17,145 bases of DNA, taken from positions 1 to 17,145 of the forward strand of contig CAJUGZ010000057.1 in NCBI GenBank assembly GCA_910585855.1, given 5' to 3'. This DNA is from an uncultured Lachnospiraceae bacterium. GTDB taxonomy: Bacteria > Bacillota_A > Clostridia > Lachnospirales > Lachnospiraceae. Below the pieces are notes generated by a model, which was not told the DNA's origin, did no database searches, and saw only the letters and a program-made list of their open reading frames with translations. How positions within the stretch are numbered: position 1 is the first letter of the stretch; each line of letters opens with the position of its first letter. Shown one piece after another: positions 1 to 6,354 of this stretch. Made by a program: the position numbers and the translations under genes.

Positions 1-132
1 CCCTTTTTTTGCATACCCTGCATGGAAGCAGGATATGCAAAAAATCTTAGGTTTTTTAGCAGAAGTCAAGAACTTCTAACTTTTTTCCAAAGTCACTGCA
101 GTCTGCCTGGGGTTTTCACATCTGGCTGTTTC
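1..132 (-). repeat. Partial copy A of the structured interspersed repeat (5' half of the element, minus strand)
   Basis: This copy is cut by the window start, so only the element's 5' part is present, reading on the minus strand. It shows the T6/A6-flanked hairpin (arms about 5-21 and 28-44, loop 22-27), the 17-nt AGAAGT...ACTTCT segment at 61-77, and the outer arm at 98-125 followed by the end motif CTGTTTC (126-132; GAAACAG on the element strand). The hairpin's one irregular pair is C-A on plus, hence G-U on minus. The outer arm is of a different sequence type from those of copies B and D, but it is complementary (26 of 28) to the arm of copy F at 17003-17030. No gene is seen here. Confidence 0.75.
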
Positions 133-497
133 TTGACTTCAGGAAAAATAAAAAAGAATGATAGTCAAATGCTTTTAATAGCTTGTTATTTTGATAAGAA
201 GATACAGAACGGGTTTTTAGAGCCTGTTTAGTATCCTGATATATGCTGATTTTACAGCAAGTTTTTTGCCAAATAACAGTAATTTTCCCCATAATTACGA
301 AATAAAAGTTTTTTAATTACAGTGAAAAAGATGTATATAAGAAGATACTAGACAGACTTTTAGATTTTCTTGCCGTTTGGAGTGAAGCAGACAGAGGATA
401 TAATTAAACGTATCTTGTTGTGGATTGGTTGGCGGCAGAAAATAAATCATGTAAAAGGAAACAGACAAATGATATACTATTTTTGTTTCGGTGTCAT
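133..497. other. Gene-free spacer with one relic repeat arm (about 355-402)
   Basis: I see no credible coding region in this AT-rich stretch. Positions 369-399 match the 3' arm region of copy D (12771-12801) at about 25 of 31 bases, including CGTTTGGAG and GAAGCAGACAGAGGAT-like sequence. This suggests a decayed fragment of the same repeat without its core. A weak promoter-like TATACT (473-478) lies about 20 bases upstream of copy B, but its -35 partner at 450-455 matches only 3 of 6 consensus bases. Confidence 0.5.
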
Positions 498-837
498 GAA
501 ACAGCCAGATTCTAGAACAGTAGACAGTCTGCAGTGACTTCGGAGAAAAGCTAGAAGTTCTTAGACTTCTGTTTCGAAACTAAGATTTTTTGCATACGTT
601 GCTTCTATGCAGTGTGTGCAAAAAAAGGGGCGTGTTTAGCCCGTACATGTTCTGAAAAGGATGCATCTTGTGGTTGGTAAAATCTTTTCTTACATCACCA
701 GCGTTTTGGTTGCGGTACGGGCGAATTGCGCCCCGGTCTGTCCGGTTGGATGTATCGATGGGCAGAAGTCTTAGAACTTCTTGCTTTTTGGAAACCGGAA
801 CAGCAGGCTGTCTATTGTTCTAGAATCTGGCGTCCTC
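498..837 (+). repeat. Complete copy B of the structured interspersed repeat (candidate structured RNA)
   Basis: This 340-bp copy has 28-nt terminal arms at 505-532 and 803-830 that pair at 26 of 28 positions, the other two being G-U on the plus strand. Inside lie, in order: an 18-nt segment (553-570) complementary to 764-781 except for one central U-U; a 17-bp hairpin (586-602 with 609-625) containing three G-U pairs; and a central stem GGGGCG (627-632)/CGCCCC (729-734). That stem continues, after a symmetric internal loop TGTTTA/GAATTG, as GCCCGTAC (639-646)/GTACGGGC (715-722). The ends are GAAACAG at 498-504 and GGCGTCCTC at 829-837. It lies upstream of the yugP promoter in the same direction. 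It could be a MITE-like DNA repeat, a transcribed structured RNA, or both. No protein-coding reading is convincing. Confidence 0.85.
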
Positions 838-896
838 TTTGGAAAAAATTTACTTTGCAATTTTAAAAGATGGATGGAAGTTGGAAGGAAGTGTTT

Positions 897-925
897 TATA
901 CAATTTTTGTATTTTGTGTTATAAT
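897..925 (+). promoter_or_regulatory. Likely sigma-A promoter for yugP-rsmB-rlmN
   Basis: A perfect -10 TATAAT at 920-925 is preceded, after a 17-base spacer, by TATACA at 897-902 (4 of 6 matches to TTGACA). A second TATAAT at 939-944 has only a poor -35 and may be an alternative. The leader to the yugP ATG would be about 60 bases. The promoter lies just downstream of repeat copy B. Confidence 0.55.
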
Positions 926-992
926 AAAAAAATCTTGATATAATACAGATACAGGATAGCGTTTTTATAATACAGGAAAGGATGGGATTTTT

Positions 993-1697
993 ATGCGAGG
1001 CTTTTATTATGGTTTCGATCCAAGTTATATTTTGGTTTTAATTGGTGCTGTGATATGTATGATTGCATCTGCAAAGCTGAAATCGACCTATGCGAAGTAC
1101 AGCCGTGTACGCAGTATGAGTGGAATTACCGGAGCAGAAGCGGCACAGCGGATTTTATATAGTCAGGGAATACGGGATGTATCGGTGGAGCATGTGGCAG
1201 GAGATTTGACCGATCACTATGATCCTCGCAGTCATGTACTTCGGCTTTCGGATACGACTTATGGGGATACTTCTGTAGCGGCGGTTGGGGTTGCAGCACA
1301 TGAGTGCGGGCACGCCGTGCAGCATGCGACAGGGTATGCTTTGCTGAATATTCGAAATTCGATTGCGCCGATTGTTTCGATTGGATCGAGTCTTTCTTGG
1401 CCTTTGATTTTATTGGGGGTGGTTTTAAGCTGGAATCCGGTTTTAATTCGGATTGGGATTTGGCTGTTTGCTTTGGCAGTGATTTTTCAGTTGGTGACAC
1501 TTCCTGTAGAATTGGATGCTTCTAGAAGGGCATTGCGGCTGCTTCAGGATAACGGGATTTTATATCAGGATGAAGTGCCTAGTGCAAGGCGGGTGCTTTC
1601 GGCAGCGGCTATGACTTATGTAGCGGGGCTTTTGTCGGTTATTTTACAGATGCTTCGTCTGCTGCTTTTGTTTGGAGGAAATCGGCGTGATGACTAA
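993..1697 (+). CDS. yugP: YugP-family membrane zinc metallopeptidase
   Basis: The 234-residue product belongs to the putative neutral zinc metallopeptidase family typified by B. subtilis YugP, whose substrate is not established. Residues 103-107 are HECGH, the HExxH zinc-binding and catalytic motif, followed by the family-typical VQHATGY. PVELDAS at 171-177 carries a conserved glutamate that probably serves as the third zinc ligand. Hydrophobic segments at about 12-26, 127-148, 151-172 and 208-227 suggest an integral membrane protein with the catalytic site between the first and second segments. The start has AGGAAAGG at 974-981 as ribosome binding site. The stop overlaps the rsmB start by 8 bases, which implies translational coupling. 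The length is normal for the family. The family assignment is firm; the biological role is unknown. Confidence 0.93.
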   Translation: MRGFYYGFDPSYILVLIGAVICMIASAKLKSTYAKYSRVRSMSGITGAEAAQRILYSQGIRDVSVEHVAGDLTDHYDPRSHVLRLSDTTYGDTSVAAVGVAAHECGHAVQHATGYALLNIRNSIAPIVSIGSSLSWPLILLGVVLSWNPVLIRIGIWLFALAVIFQLVTLPVELDASRRALRLLQDNGILYQDEVPSARRVLSAAAMTYVAGLLSVILQMLRLLLLFGGNRRDD

Positions 1698-3078
1698 GAC
1701 GGTTCAGGTCAGAGAAGTTGCTTTGGAGGCTTTATTGGAAATTTTTGAAAATGGGAAGCTGTGTCATTTGGTGATGGGACAGCTTTTGCGGAAATATCAG
1801 TATTTGGAAAAGCAGGAGAGGGCATTTCTTTCTCGTTTGGTGGAAGGAACAGTGGAGAGAGTCATTACATTGGATTATGTGATTAATCAGTATTCGAAAA
1901 AAATTTCTGTAGAGAAGATGAAGCCGGTTGTGCGGAATCTGCTTCGTATGGGAGTGTATCAGATTTTTTATATGGATCGTGTGCCGGATTCGGCGGCTTG
2001 TAATGAAACGGTAAAGTTGGCTGTTCAAAAGGGGTTTTCTGGTTTAAAGGGATTTATTAACGGGATTCTTCGAACGGTGGCACGGGAAAAGGAAAGGATT
2101 GTATTTCCGAAAAAGGAAGAAGATTTGCTGGAATATTATTCTGTTGTTTATTCTGTGCCAAAATGGATTGTAGAGCAGTGGATGGTGCAGTATGGAGAAG
2201 AAATAACAGAAAAGATGCTGTGTGATGGATTAGAAACGAAGGACGTTACGGTTCGGATTCGGGCGGGGAAGTCGGAACGAGGGCAGGTTTTAGAGAGGAT
2301 GGTCAAGGAAGCGGCAGTAAAGGAGATTTCTTGGTATTCGGAGGCAGTGATTCTTTCCGGGTATGATACGTTAGAAGAATTGGAAAGTTTTCAGAATGGA
2401 GATTTTCAGGTGCAGGATATTAGTTCGATGATGGCAGCGGAGGCTTGTGGTGTAAAGGAAGGGGACTGTATTTTGGATGTCTGTGCTGCACCTGGTGGGA
2501 AAAGTATGCATCTTGCGGATAAGCTGCATGGAACAGGTCGTGTGGAGGCAAGAGATTTAACTGATTATAAGGTGGGGCTGATAGAGGAGAATAGGAAGCG
2601 GTGCAAGGTAGACAATCTTTTTGTAAAGAGATGGGATGCACTGGAATTTGATGATACAATGGAGGCAGCGGCGGATGTTGTGGTGGCAGATTTGCCCTGT
2701 TCCGGGCTGGGAGTGGTTGGAAGAAAAAATGATTTAAAGTATAAGAGTAATTTAAAGGGACAGGAGGAGCTGGCAGTGCTGCAAAGGAGGATTTTGGGGG
2801 TAGTGTCTTCTTATGTAAAGCCGGGCGGAGTTCTTTTATATAGTACTTGTACAACCAATCGGAAGGAAAATCAGGAGAATGTGGCGTGGTTTTTAAAAGA
2901 ACATCCTTGTTTTTTTCTGGAAGATTTGACGAATTATCTGCCGAAGAAAATCGTGGAGGCAGCCGATCCGCTGCTGCATTTAGAGGAGCAGATTTCCTCT
3001 GGTATGGTTGGGCTTTTGCAGGGGGTATTTCCTTCGGATGGTTTTTTTCTTGCTCGATTGAGAAGAAAGGAAGAGTAA
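1690..3078 (+). CDS. rsmB: 16S rRNA (cytosine-967-C5)-methyltransferase RsmB
   Basis: This protein methylates C967 of 16S rRNA using SAM in the cytoplasm. It has an N-terminal NusB-like RNA-binding domain (about 1-130) and a C-terminal Nol1/Nop2/Sun methyltransferase domain. With the ATG at 1690 as residue 1, the SAM-binding motif DVCAAPGGKS is at about 263-272. The motif-IV cysteine is in DLPCSG (C337), and the catalytic cysteine is in STCTTN (C387). I chose ATG 1690 because GGAGGA at 1674-1679 sits 10 bases upstream; a TTG at 1672 in the same frame lacks a comparable site. It overlaps the end of yugP and is followed after 9 bases by rlmN. The length of 462 residues is normal, and nothing is missing. 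Confidence 0.95.
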   Translation: MTKTVQVREVALEALLEIFENGKLCHLVMGQLLRKYQYLEKQERAFLSRLVEGTVERVITLDYVINQYSKKISVEKMKPVVRNLLRMGVYQIFYMDRVPDSAACNETVKLAVQKGFSGLKGFINGILRTVAREKERIVFPKKEEDLLEYYSVVYSVPKWIVEQWMVQYGEEITEKMLCDGLETKDVTVRIRAGKSERGQVLERMVKEAAVKEISWYSEAVILSGYDTLEELESFQNGDFQVQDISSMMAAEACGVKEGDCILDVCAAPGGKSMHLADKLHGTGRVEARDLTDYKVGLIEENRKRCKVDNLFVKRWDALEFDDTMEAAADVVVADLPCSGLGVVGRKNDLKYKSNLKGQEELAVLQRRILGVVSSYVKPGGVLLYSTCTTNRKENQENVAWFLKEHPCFFLEDLTNYLPKKIVEAADPLLHLEEQISSGMVGLLQGVFPSDGFFLARLRRKEE

Positions 3079-3087
3079 AACATAGGG

Positions 3088-4149
3088 ATGAAAAAAGATA
3101 TAAAATCATTGAGTCTGGCAGAATTGGAAGCAGATATGATTGAAATGGGAGAGAAAGCATTTCGGGCAAAACAGATTTATCAGTGGATGCATCAAAAGCT
3201 GGCAACGTCCTTTGATGAGATGACGAATCTTTCGAAAGAGATAAGAAATCGGTGTAAAGAGAGATATGATTTGACTGTATTAGAAATGGTGGAAAGAAAA
3301 GTTTCTGCGATAGATGGAACACAAAAATACCTTTTCCGATTAGAGGATGGAAATGTGATTGAAAGTGTTTTGATGAAATATCAGCATGGAAATTCGGTTT
3401 GTATTTCTTCACAGGCAGGCTGCCGTATGGGCTGTCGGTTTTGTGCTTCTACTTTGGATGGACTGGAACGCTGTCTGACGCCTTCCGAGATGTTAGAACA
3501 GATTTACCGCATTTCTCAGATAAGCAAAGAGCGGGTTTCGCATGTTGTGATTATGGGGACGGGAGAACCGCTCGATAATTATGATTCTGTCTTACGATTT
3601 CTTTTGCTGATTTCGGATCCATATGGACTGCATATTAGTCAAAGAAATATCACATTGTCCACTTGCGGACTTGTTCCAAAGATACGAAAGTTAGCAGAGG
3701 AGCAGCTTCAGATTACTTTGGCACTTTCCCTTCATGCACCCAATGATGAGATTCGCAGAAAATTGATGCCGATTGCCAATCGTTATTCGATAGAGGAAAC
3801 CTTGGCGGTATGCAGAGAATATTTTGAAAAGACCAAAAGGAGAATTTCTTTTGAATATAGTTTGATACAGGGGTTAAATGATCAGGAGGAACATGCACAT
3901 TGTCTTGCAAAAAAAATTGTCCATATGAATTGTCATGTAAATTTGATTCCGGTAAATCCGATTCAGGAGCGGGAGTATCGGCAGACTGAAAGAGCAGAAA
4001 TTGACAGATTTAAAAAGGTACTTGAAAAAAATGGAATAAATGTTACTATAAGAAGGGAAATGGGAAGAGATATACAAGGAGCCTGCGGGCAGCTTCGAAA
4101 AGGGTATCAAAGCAGACAAAAAGGAAGGAAAGAGAGCAGCGAAATCTAG
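3088..4149 (+). CDS. rlmN: 23S rRNA A2503 / tRNA A37 C2-methyltransferase RlmN (radical SAM)
   Basis: RlmN is a radical-SAM enzyme that methylates C2 of A2503 in 23S rRNA and, in some bacteria, A37 of tRNAs. The iron-sulfur cluster motif CxxxCxxC is C112, C116 and C119. GTGEP is at 157-161 for SAM binding. The C-terminal GACGQL carries C333, the resolving cysteine, and the methyl-carrying cysteine is probably C282 or a nearby residue (not assigned with certainty). At 353 residues it is full length. The start has only a weak ribosome binding site (ATAGGG) and lies 9 bases after rsmB. In the usual gene order stp follows directly; here a TnpB-type element intervenes. The reading frame continues open for 50 codons after the TAG stop into what looks like a transposase tail, so the native 3' end may have been altered by the insertion. 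Confidence 0.95.
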   Translation: MKKDIKSLSLAELEADMIEMGEKAFRAKQIYQWMHQKLATSFDEMTNLSKEIRNRCKERYDLTVLEMVERKVSAIDGTQKYLFRLEDGNVIESVLMKYQHGNSVCISSQAGCRMGCRFCASTLDGLERCLTPSEMLEQIYRISQISKERVSHVVIMGTGEPLDNYDSVLRFLLLISDPYGLHISQRNITLSTCGLVPKIRKLAEEQLQITLALSLHAPNDEIRRKLMPIANRYSIEETLAVCREYFEKTKRRISFEYSLIQGLNDQEEHAHCLAKKIVHMNCHVNLIPVNPIQEREYRQTERAEIDRFKKVLEKNGINVTIRREMGRDIQGACGQLRKGYQSRQKGRKESSEI

Positions 4150-4302
4150 AACAGGCAGGAACTTGTTGAGGAATTGTTTCAGATAATAACTGTATTGCAA
4201 GAGAAACGAACAAATAAAGCAAGAAAATTTGTAAAAGAACGGATAGAAAATGATGGTGAAAAAGATGATAAAAACAATTCGAGTCATGCTACTTCCAAAT
4301 AA
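4150..4302 (+). pseudogene. Probable C-terminal remnant of an IS607-type serine recombinase (tnpA tail)
   Basis: Immediately after the rlmN stop, and in the same frame, 50 sense codons precede a TAA at 4300-4302. The translation begins NRQELVEELFQIITVL and continues with RTNKARKFVKE, then an acidic tail. This resembles, from memory, the C-terminal tail of serine recombinases that accompany TnpB in IS607-type elements. There the recombinase gene likewise overlaps the start of tnpB, as here (4250-4302). The usual segment between the two conserved pieces seems shortened, and the catalytic and MerR-like N-terminal parts are absent. No start codon or ribosome binding site serves it. I infer that a deletion removed most of tnpA. 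The alternative is non-coding sequence that happens to be open. Confidence 0.45.
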
Positions 4303-5443
4303 TAAACAGGAAACCAAATTATTCCAATATGCTAGAACAGCAAGGTTCGCTTATAACTGGGCATTAGCAAAAGAACAAGAGAATTATAAAAATGGTGGAA
4401 AGTTTATTTCTGATGGAGATTTGAGGAAAGAATTTACGCAATTAAAGAAAACAGAAAAATATGCATGGTTGAATGATATATCAAATAATGTAACGAAACA
4501 GGCAATTAAGGATGCTTGTCATGCATATAAAAGATTTTTTAATGGGATTGCGGGATTTCCAAAGTTCAAAAGCAGAAAACATTCGTCGCCATCATTTTAT
4601 CAGGATAATATTAAAATTCAGTTTACAGATACTCATGTAAAAGTGGAGGGATTTGTTGTTTCAAAGAAGAAAAATAAACAGAAACGAAACTATATTCGCC
4701 TTGCAGAACAAGGGCGTATTCCTACAGGCTGTAAATATAATAACCCTCGTATTAAACATGATGGGATAAACTGGTGGATTACAGTTGGAGTGGAATATGA
4801 AGATTCTGTTTCTTGCCCATCGAAGGAAGGGATTGGAATTGATCTTGGAATAAAAAATTTCGTAGTGTGTTCTGACAGAAAGAAATACAAGAATATCAAT
4901 CAAACATCAAAAGTGAAAAAATTAGAAAAAAGAAAACGCAGGTTACAGCGTTCCATATCAAGAAGATATGAAAAAAATAAGGAAGGAGGAAATTACTGTA
5001 AAACAAGTAACATTGTAAAAAGTGAAAAAGAACTTTTAAGATTAAATCACAGACTAACCAATATTCGTCAGAACTATTTACATCAGGTAACATCGGAAAT
5101 TATAAAACGAGAACCAAGTTTTATCTGTATGGAGGATTTGAATGTAAGTGGAATGATGAAAAACAAACATTTATCCAAAGCAATCCAACAAGTAGGATTT
5201 TATGAATTTAGGAAACAGATGGAATATAAATCTGTGTGGAATCACATTGCTGTTATTATAGCAGATAGGTTCTTCCCAAGTTCGAAATTATGTAGTTGTT
5301 GTGGAAGGATCAAAAAGGATTTAAAGTTATCCGAGCGTATTTATCAATGTGAATGTGGAAATGTAATGGATCGAGATGATCAAGCTGCTTTGAATTTGAA
5401 AAGATATGGAGAACATGTTTTATTTGGGCAATCTGTAACATAA
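4250..5443 (+). CDS. tnpB: TnpB-family RNA-guided nuclease of an IS605/IS607-type element
   Basis: This is a full-length 397-residue TnpB, the RNA-guided DNA endonuclease ancestral to Cas12. The N-terminal part contains the usual KLFQYARTARFAYNWAL helix. The RuvC active-site residues appear intact: D198 in GIDLGIKNF, E295 in CMEDLNVSG, and D374/D376 in MDRDDQAALNL. A zinc ribbon is formed by C348, C351, C367 and C369; the second knuckle is CxC. The strongly charged central helix (about 220-275) matches the family. The start could be 4250, 4253 or 4265 (MIKTIRVMLL); no strong ribosome binding site separates them. It lies between rlmN and stp and overlaps the putative tnpA remnant. Lysine and asparagine codons are denser and GC lower than in its neighbours, as expected for acquired DNA. 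Confidence 0.93.
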   Translation: MMVKKMIKTIRVMLLPNNKQETKLFQYARTARFAYNWALAKEQENYKNGGKFISDGDLRKEFTQLKKTEKYAWLNDISNNVTKQAIKDACHAYKRFFNGIAGFPKFKSRKHSSPSFYQDNIKIQFTDTHVKVEGFVVSKKKNKQKRNYIRLAEQGRIPTGCKYNNPRIKHDGINWWITVGVEYEDSVSCPSKEGIGIDLGIKNFVVCSDRKKYKNINQTSKVKKLEKRKRRLQRSISRRYEKNKEGGNYCKTSNIVKSEKELLRLNHRLTNIRQNYLHQVTSEIIKREPSFICMEDLNVSGMMKNKHLSKAIQQVGFYEFRKQMEYKSVWNHIAVIIADRFFPSSKLCSCCGRIKKDLKLSERIYQCECGNVMDRDDQAALNLKRYGEHVLFGQSVT

Positions 5444-5610
5444 CATTTTCAAGTGAATACAGATAGGTACTGATACGTTAGTCAGGAATTTACGTCTATG
5501 GAGTGTACACGAACTTGTGAGTAGTATCTGCTTCGACAGTATGAAAGCATACACGCTGAAGTAGAAATGAAACATAAAAGTTTACAACTTTTTATAAGTT
5601 TTCAGTAACG
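5430..5610 (+). ncRNA. Candidate omega (reRNA) scaffold and right end of the tnpB element
   Basis: By family knowledge the guide RNA of TnpB overlaps the tnpB 3' end and runs to the element's right end, with the guide taken from the flanking DNA. The 174 bases between tnpB and stp contain no gene but fold well. CTTC (5531-5534) pairs with GAAG (5558-5561) around an inner GTATG/CATAC hairpin (5539-5543 with 5548-5552). AAAAGTT (5576-5582) pairs with AACTTTT (5586-5592), and AACTT/AAGTT (5586-5600) is an alternative pairing. The element's right boundary is probably within about 5600-5612, just before the stp ribosome binding site. The exact ends are inferred, not seen. Confidence 0.5.
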
Positions 5611-5617
5611 GGAAAAA

Positions 5618-6352
5618 ATGCAGGCATATGGAATAACTGATATTGGTCAGGCACGTGCCGTAAATCAGGATGCAATTTTTTATTCCGTTCATCCGGTTGG
5701 TAATCTTCCCAACCTGTTTTTAGTCGCAGATGGGATGGGCGGACATAAGGCAGGGGATTATGCGTCCTCTTTTACAGTGGAAAAATTTGTGGAAATTGTG
5801 CCAGAGATCACAAGCAGCAATCCGATTACTATTTTAAACCATACATTAAAAGAGGTAAATCTGCGCTTGTACCGACAGGCACAGAGTACGCCGGAGATGG
5901 AGGATATGGGAACTACTTTGGTAGCCGGAGTATGTGTTGATTGGGAACTTTATATTATGAATATCGGAGATAGCCGCCTCTATCTAATCAATGATACGAT
6001 TCGGCAGGTAACAAGAGATCACTCTTATGTAGAAGAATTGGTATCTATGGGAAAACTGGATAAAAAAAATGCCAGAAATCATGAAAATAAAAATGTAATA
6101 ACAAGGGCAGTCGGAGTAAGCCCAAGAGTAATGGCAGATTTTTTTGAAGTAGAGATTCATAAAAAAGATCAGATTCTTCTGTGTTCGGATGGTTTGACTA
6201 ATATGGTATCGGATGCAGAGATTCTTCATATTGTAAACAGTGAAAGAGGAATTGAGGAAAAAGCAGCAAAGCTGGTAGAACTGGCAAACAGAAACGGTGG
6301 GAAGGACAATATTTCCGTTGTACTGGTAGAGCCGGATGGATTTGAGGTGTAA
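5618..6352 (+). CDS. stp: PP2C-type Ser/Thr protein phosphatase (PrpC/Stp)
   Basis: This is a PP2C/PPM metal-dependent phosphatase that reverses phosphorylation by the partner kinase PrkC encoded next to it. The metal-binding and catalytic motifs are all present: N16-Q17-D18, D38 in ADGMGGH, the GTTLVAG strand at 98-104, D117 in NIGDSRLYL, D191 in LCSDGL, and D230-N231 in GGKDNISVV. The length of 244 residues is typical of the bacterial single-domain form, and the protein is soluble and cytoplasmic. The start is preceded by a modest site (GGGAAAAA), and it ends 2 bases before prkC, indicating coupling. Because a TnpB element sits just upstream, its transcription must come through that element or from a promoter within it; I see no strong promoter of its own. 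Confidence 0.94.
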   Translation: MQAYGITDIGQARAVNQDAIFYSVHPVGNLPNLFLVADGMGGHKAGDYASSFTVEKFVEIVPEITSSNPITILNHTLKEVNLRLYRQAQSTPEMEDMGTTLVAGVCVDWELYIMNIGDSRLYLINDTIRQVTRDHSYVEELVSMGKLDKKNARNHENKNVITRAVGVSPRVMADFFEVEIHKKDQILLCSDGLTNMVSDAEILHIVNSERGIEEKAAKLVELANRNGGKDNISVVLVEPDGFEV

Positions 6353-6354
6353 GA

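Noticed and set aside
262..270. TTTTTTGCC recurring upstream of pckA (12886-12894), thiN (10915-10923) and at 262-270, as a possible operator
   Set aside because: The same string also occurs by chance inside the HD gene (about 11816-11824), and the AT-rich background makes it unremarkable.
553..570. AGAAGT...ACTTCT as a stand-alone local hairpin
   Set aside because: In copy D the local pairing fails, whereas pairing with the distant partner segment is kept at 17 of 18 positions. The long-range stem is therefore the better explanation.
498..837. Direct-repeat arrangement of the copies as a CRISPR array
   Set aside because: The units are about 340 bp, far apart and in both orientations, and there are no spacers or cas genes.
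2420..3412. A 330-codon minus-strand open frame opposite rsmB and rlmN
   Set aside because: It is antisense to two well-supported genes, has a proline- and serine-rich unnatural composition, and shows no recognisable domain. It is a shadow of purine-rich coding DNA.
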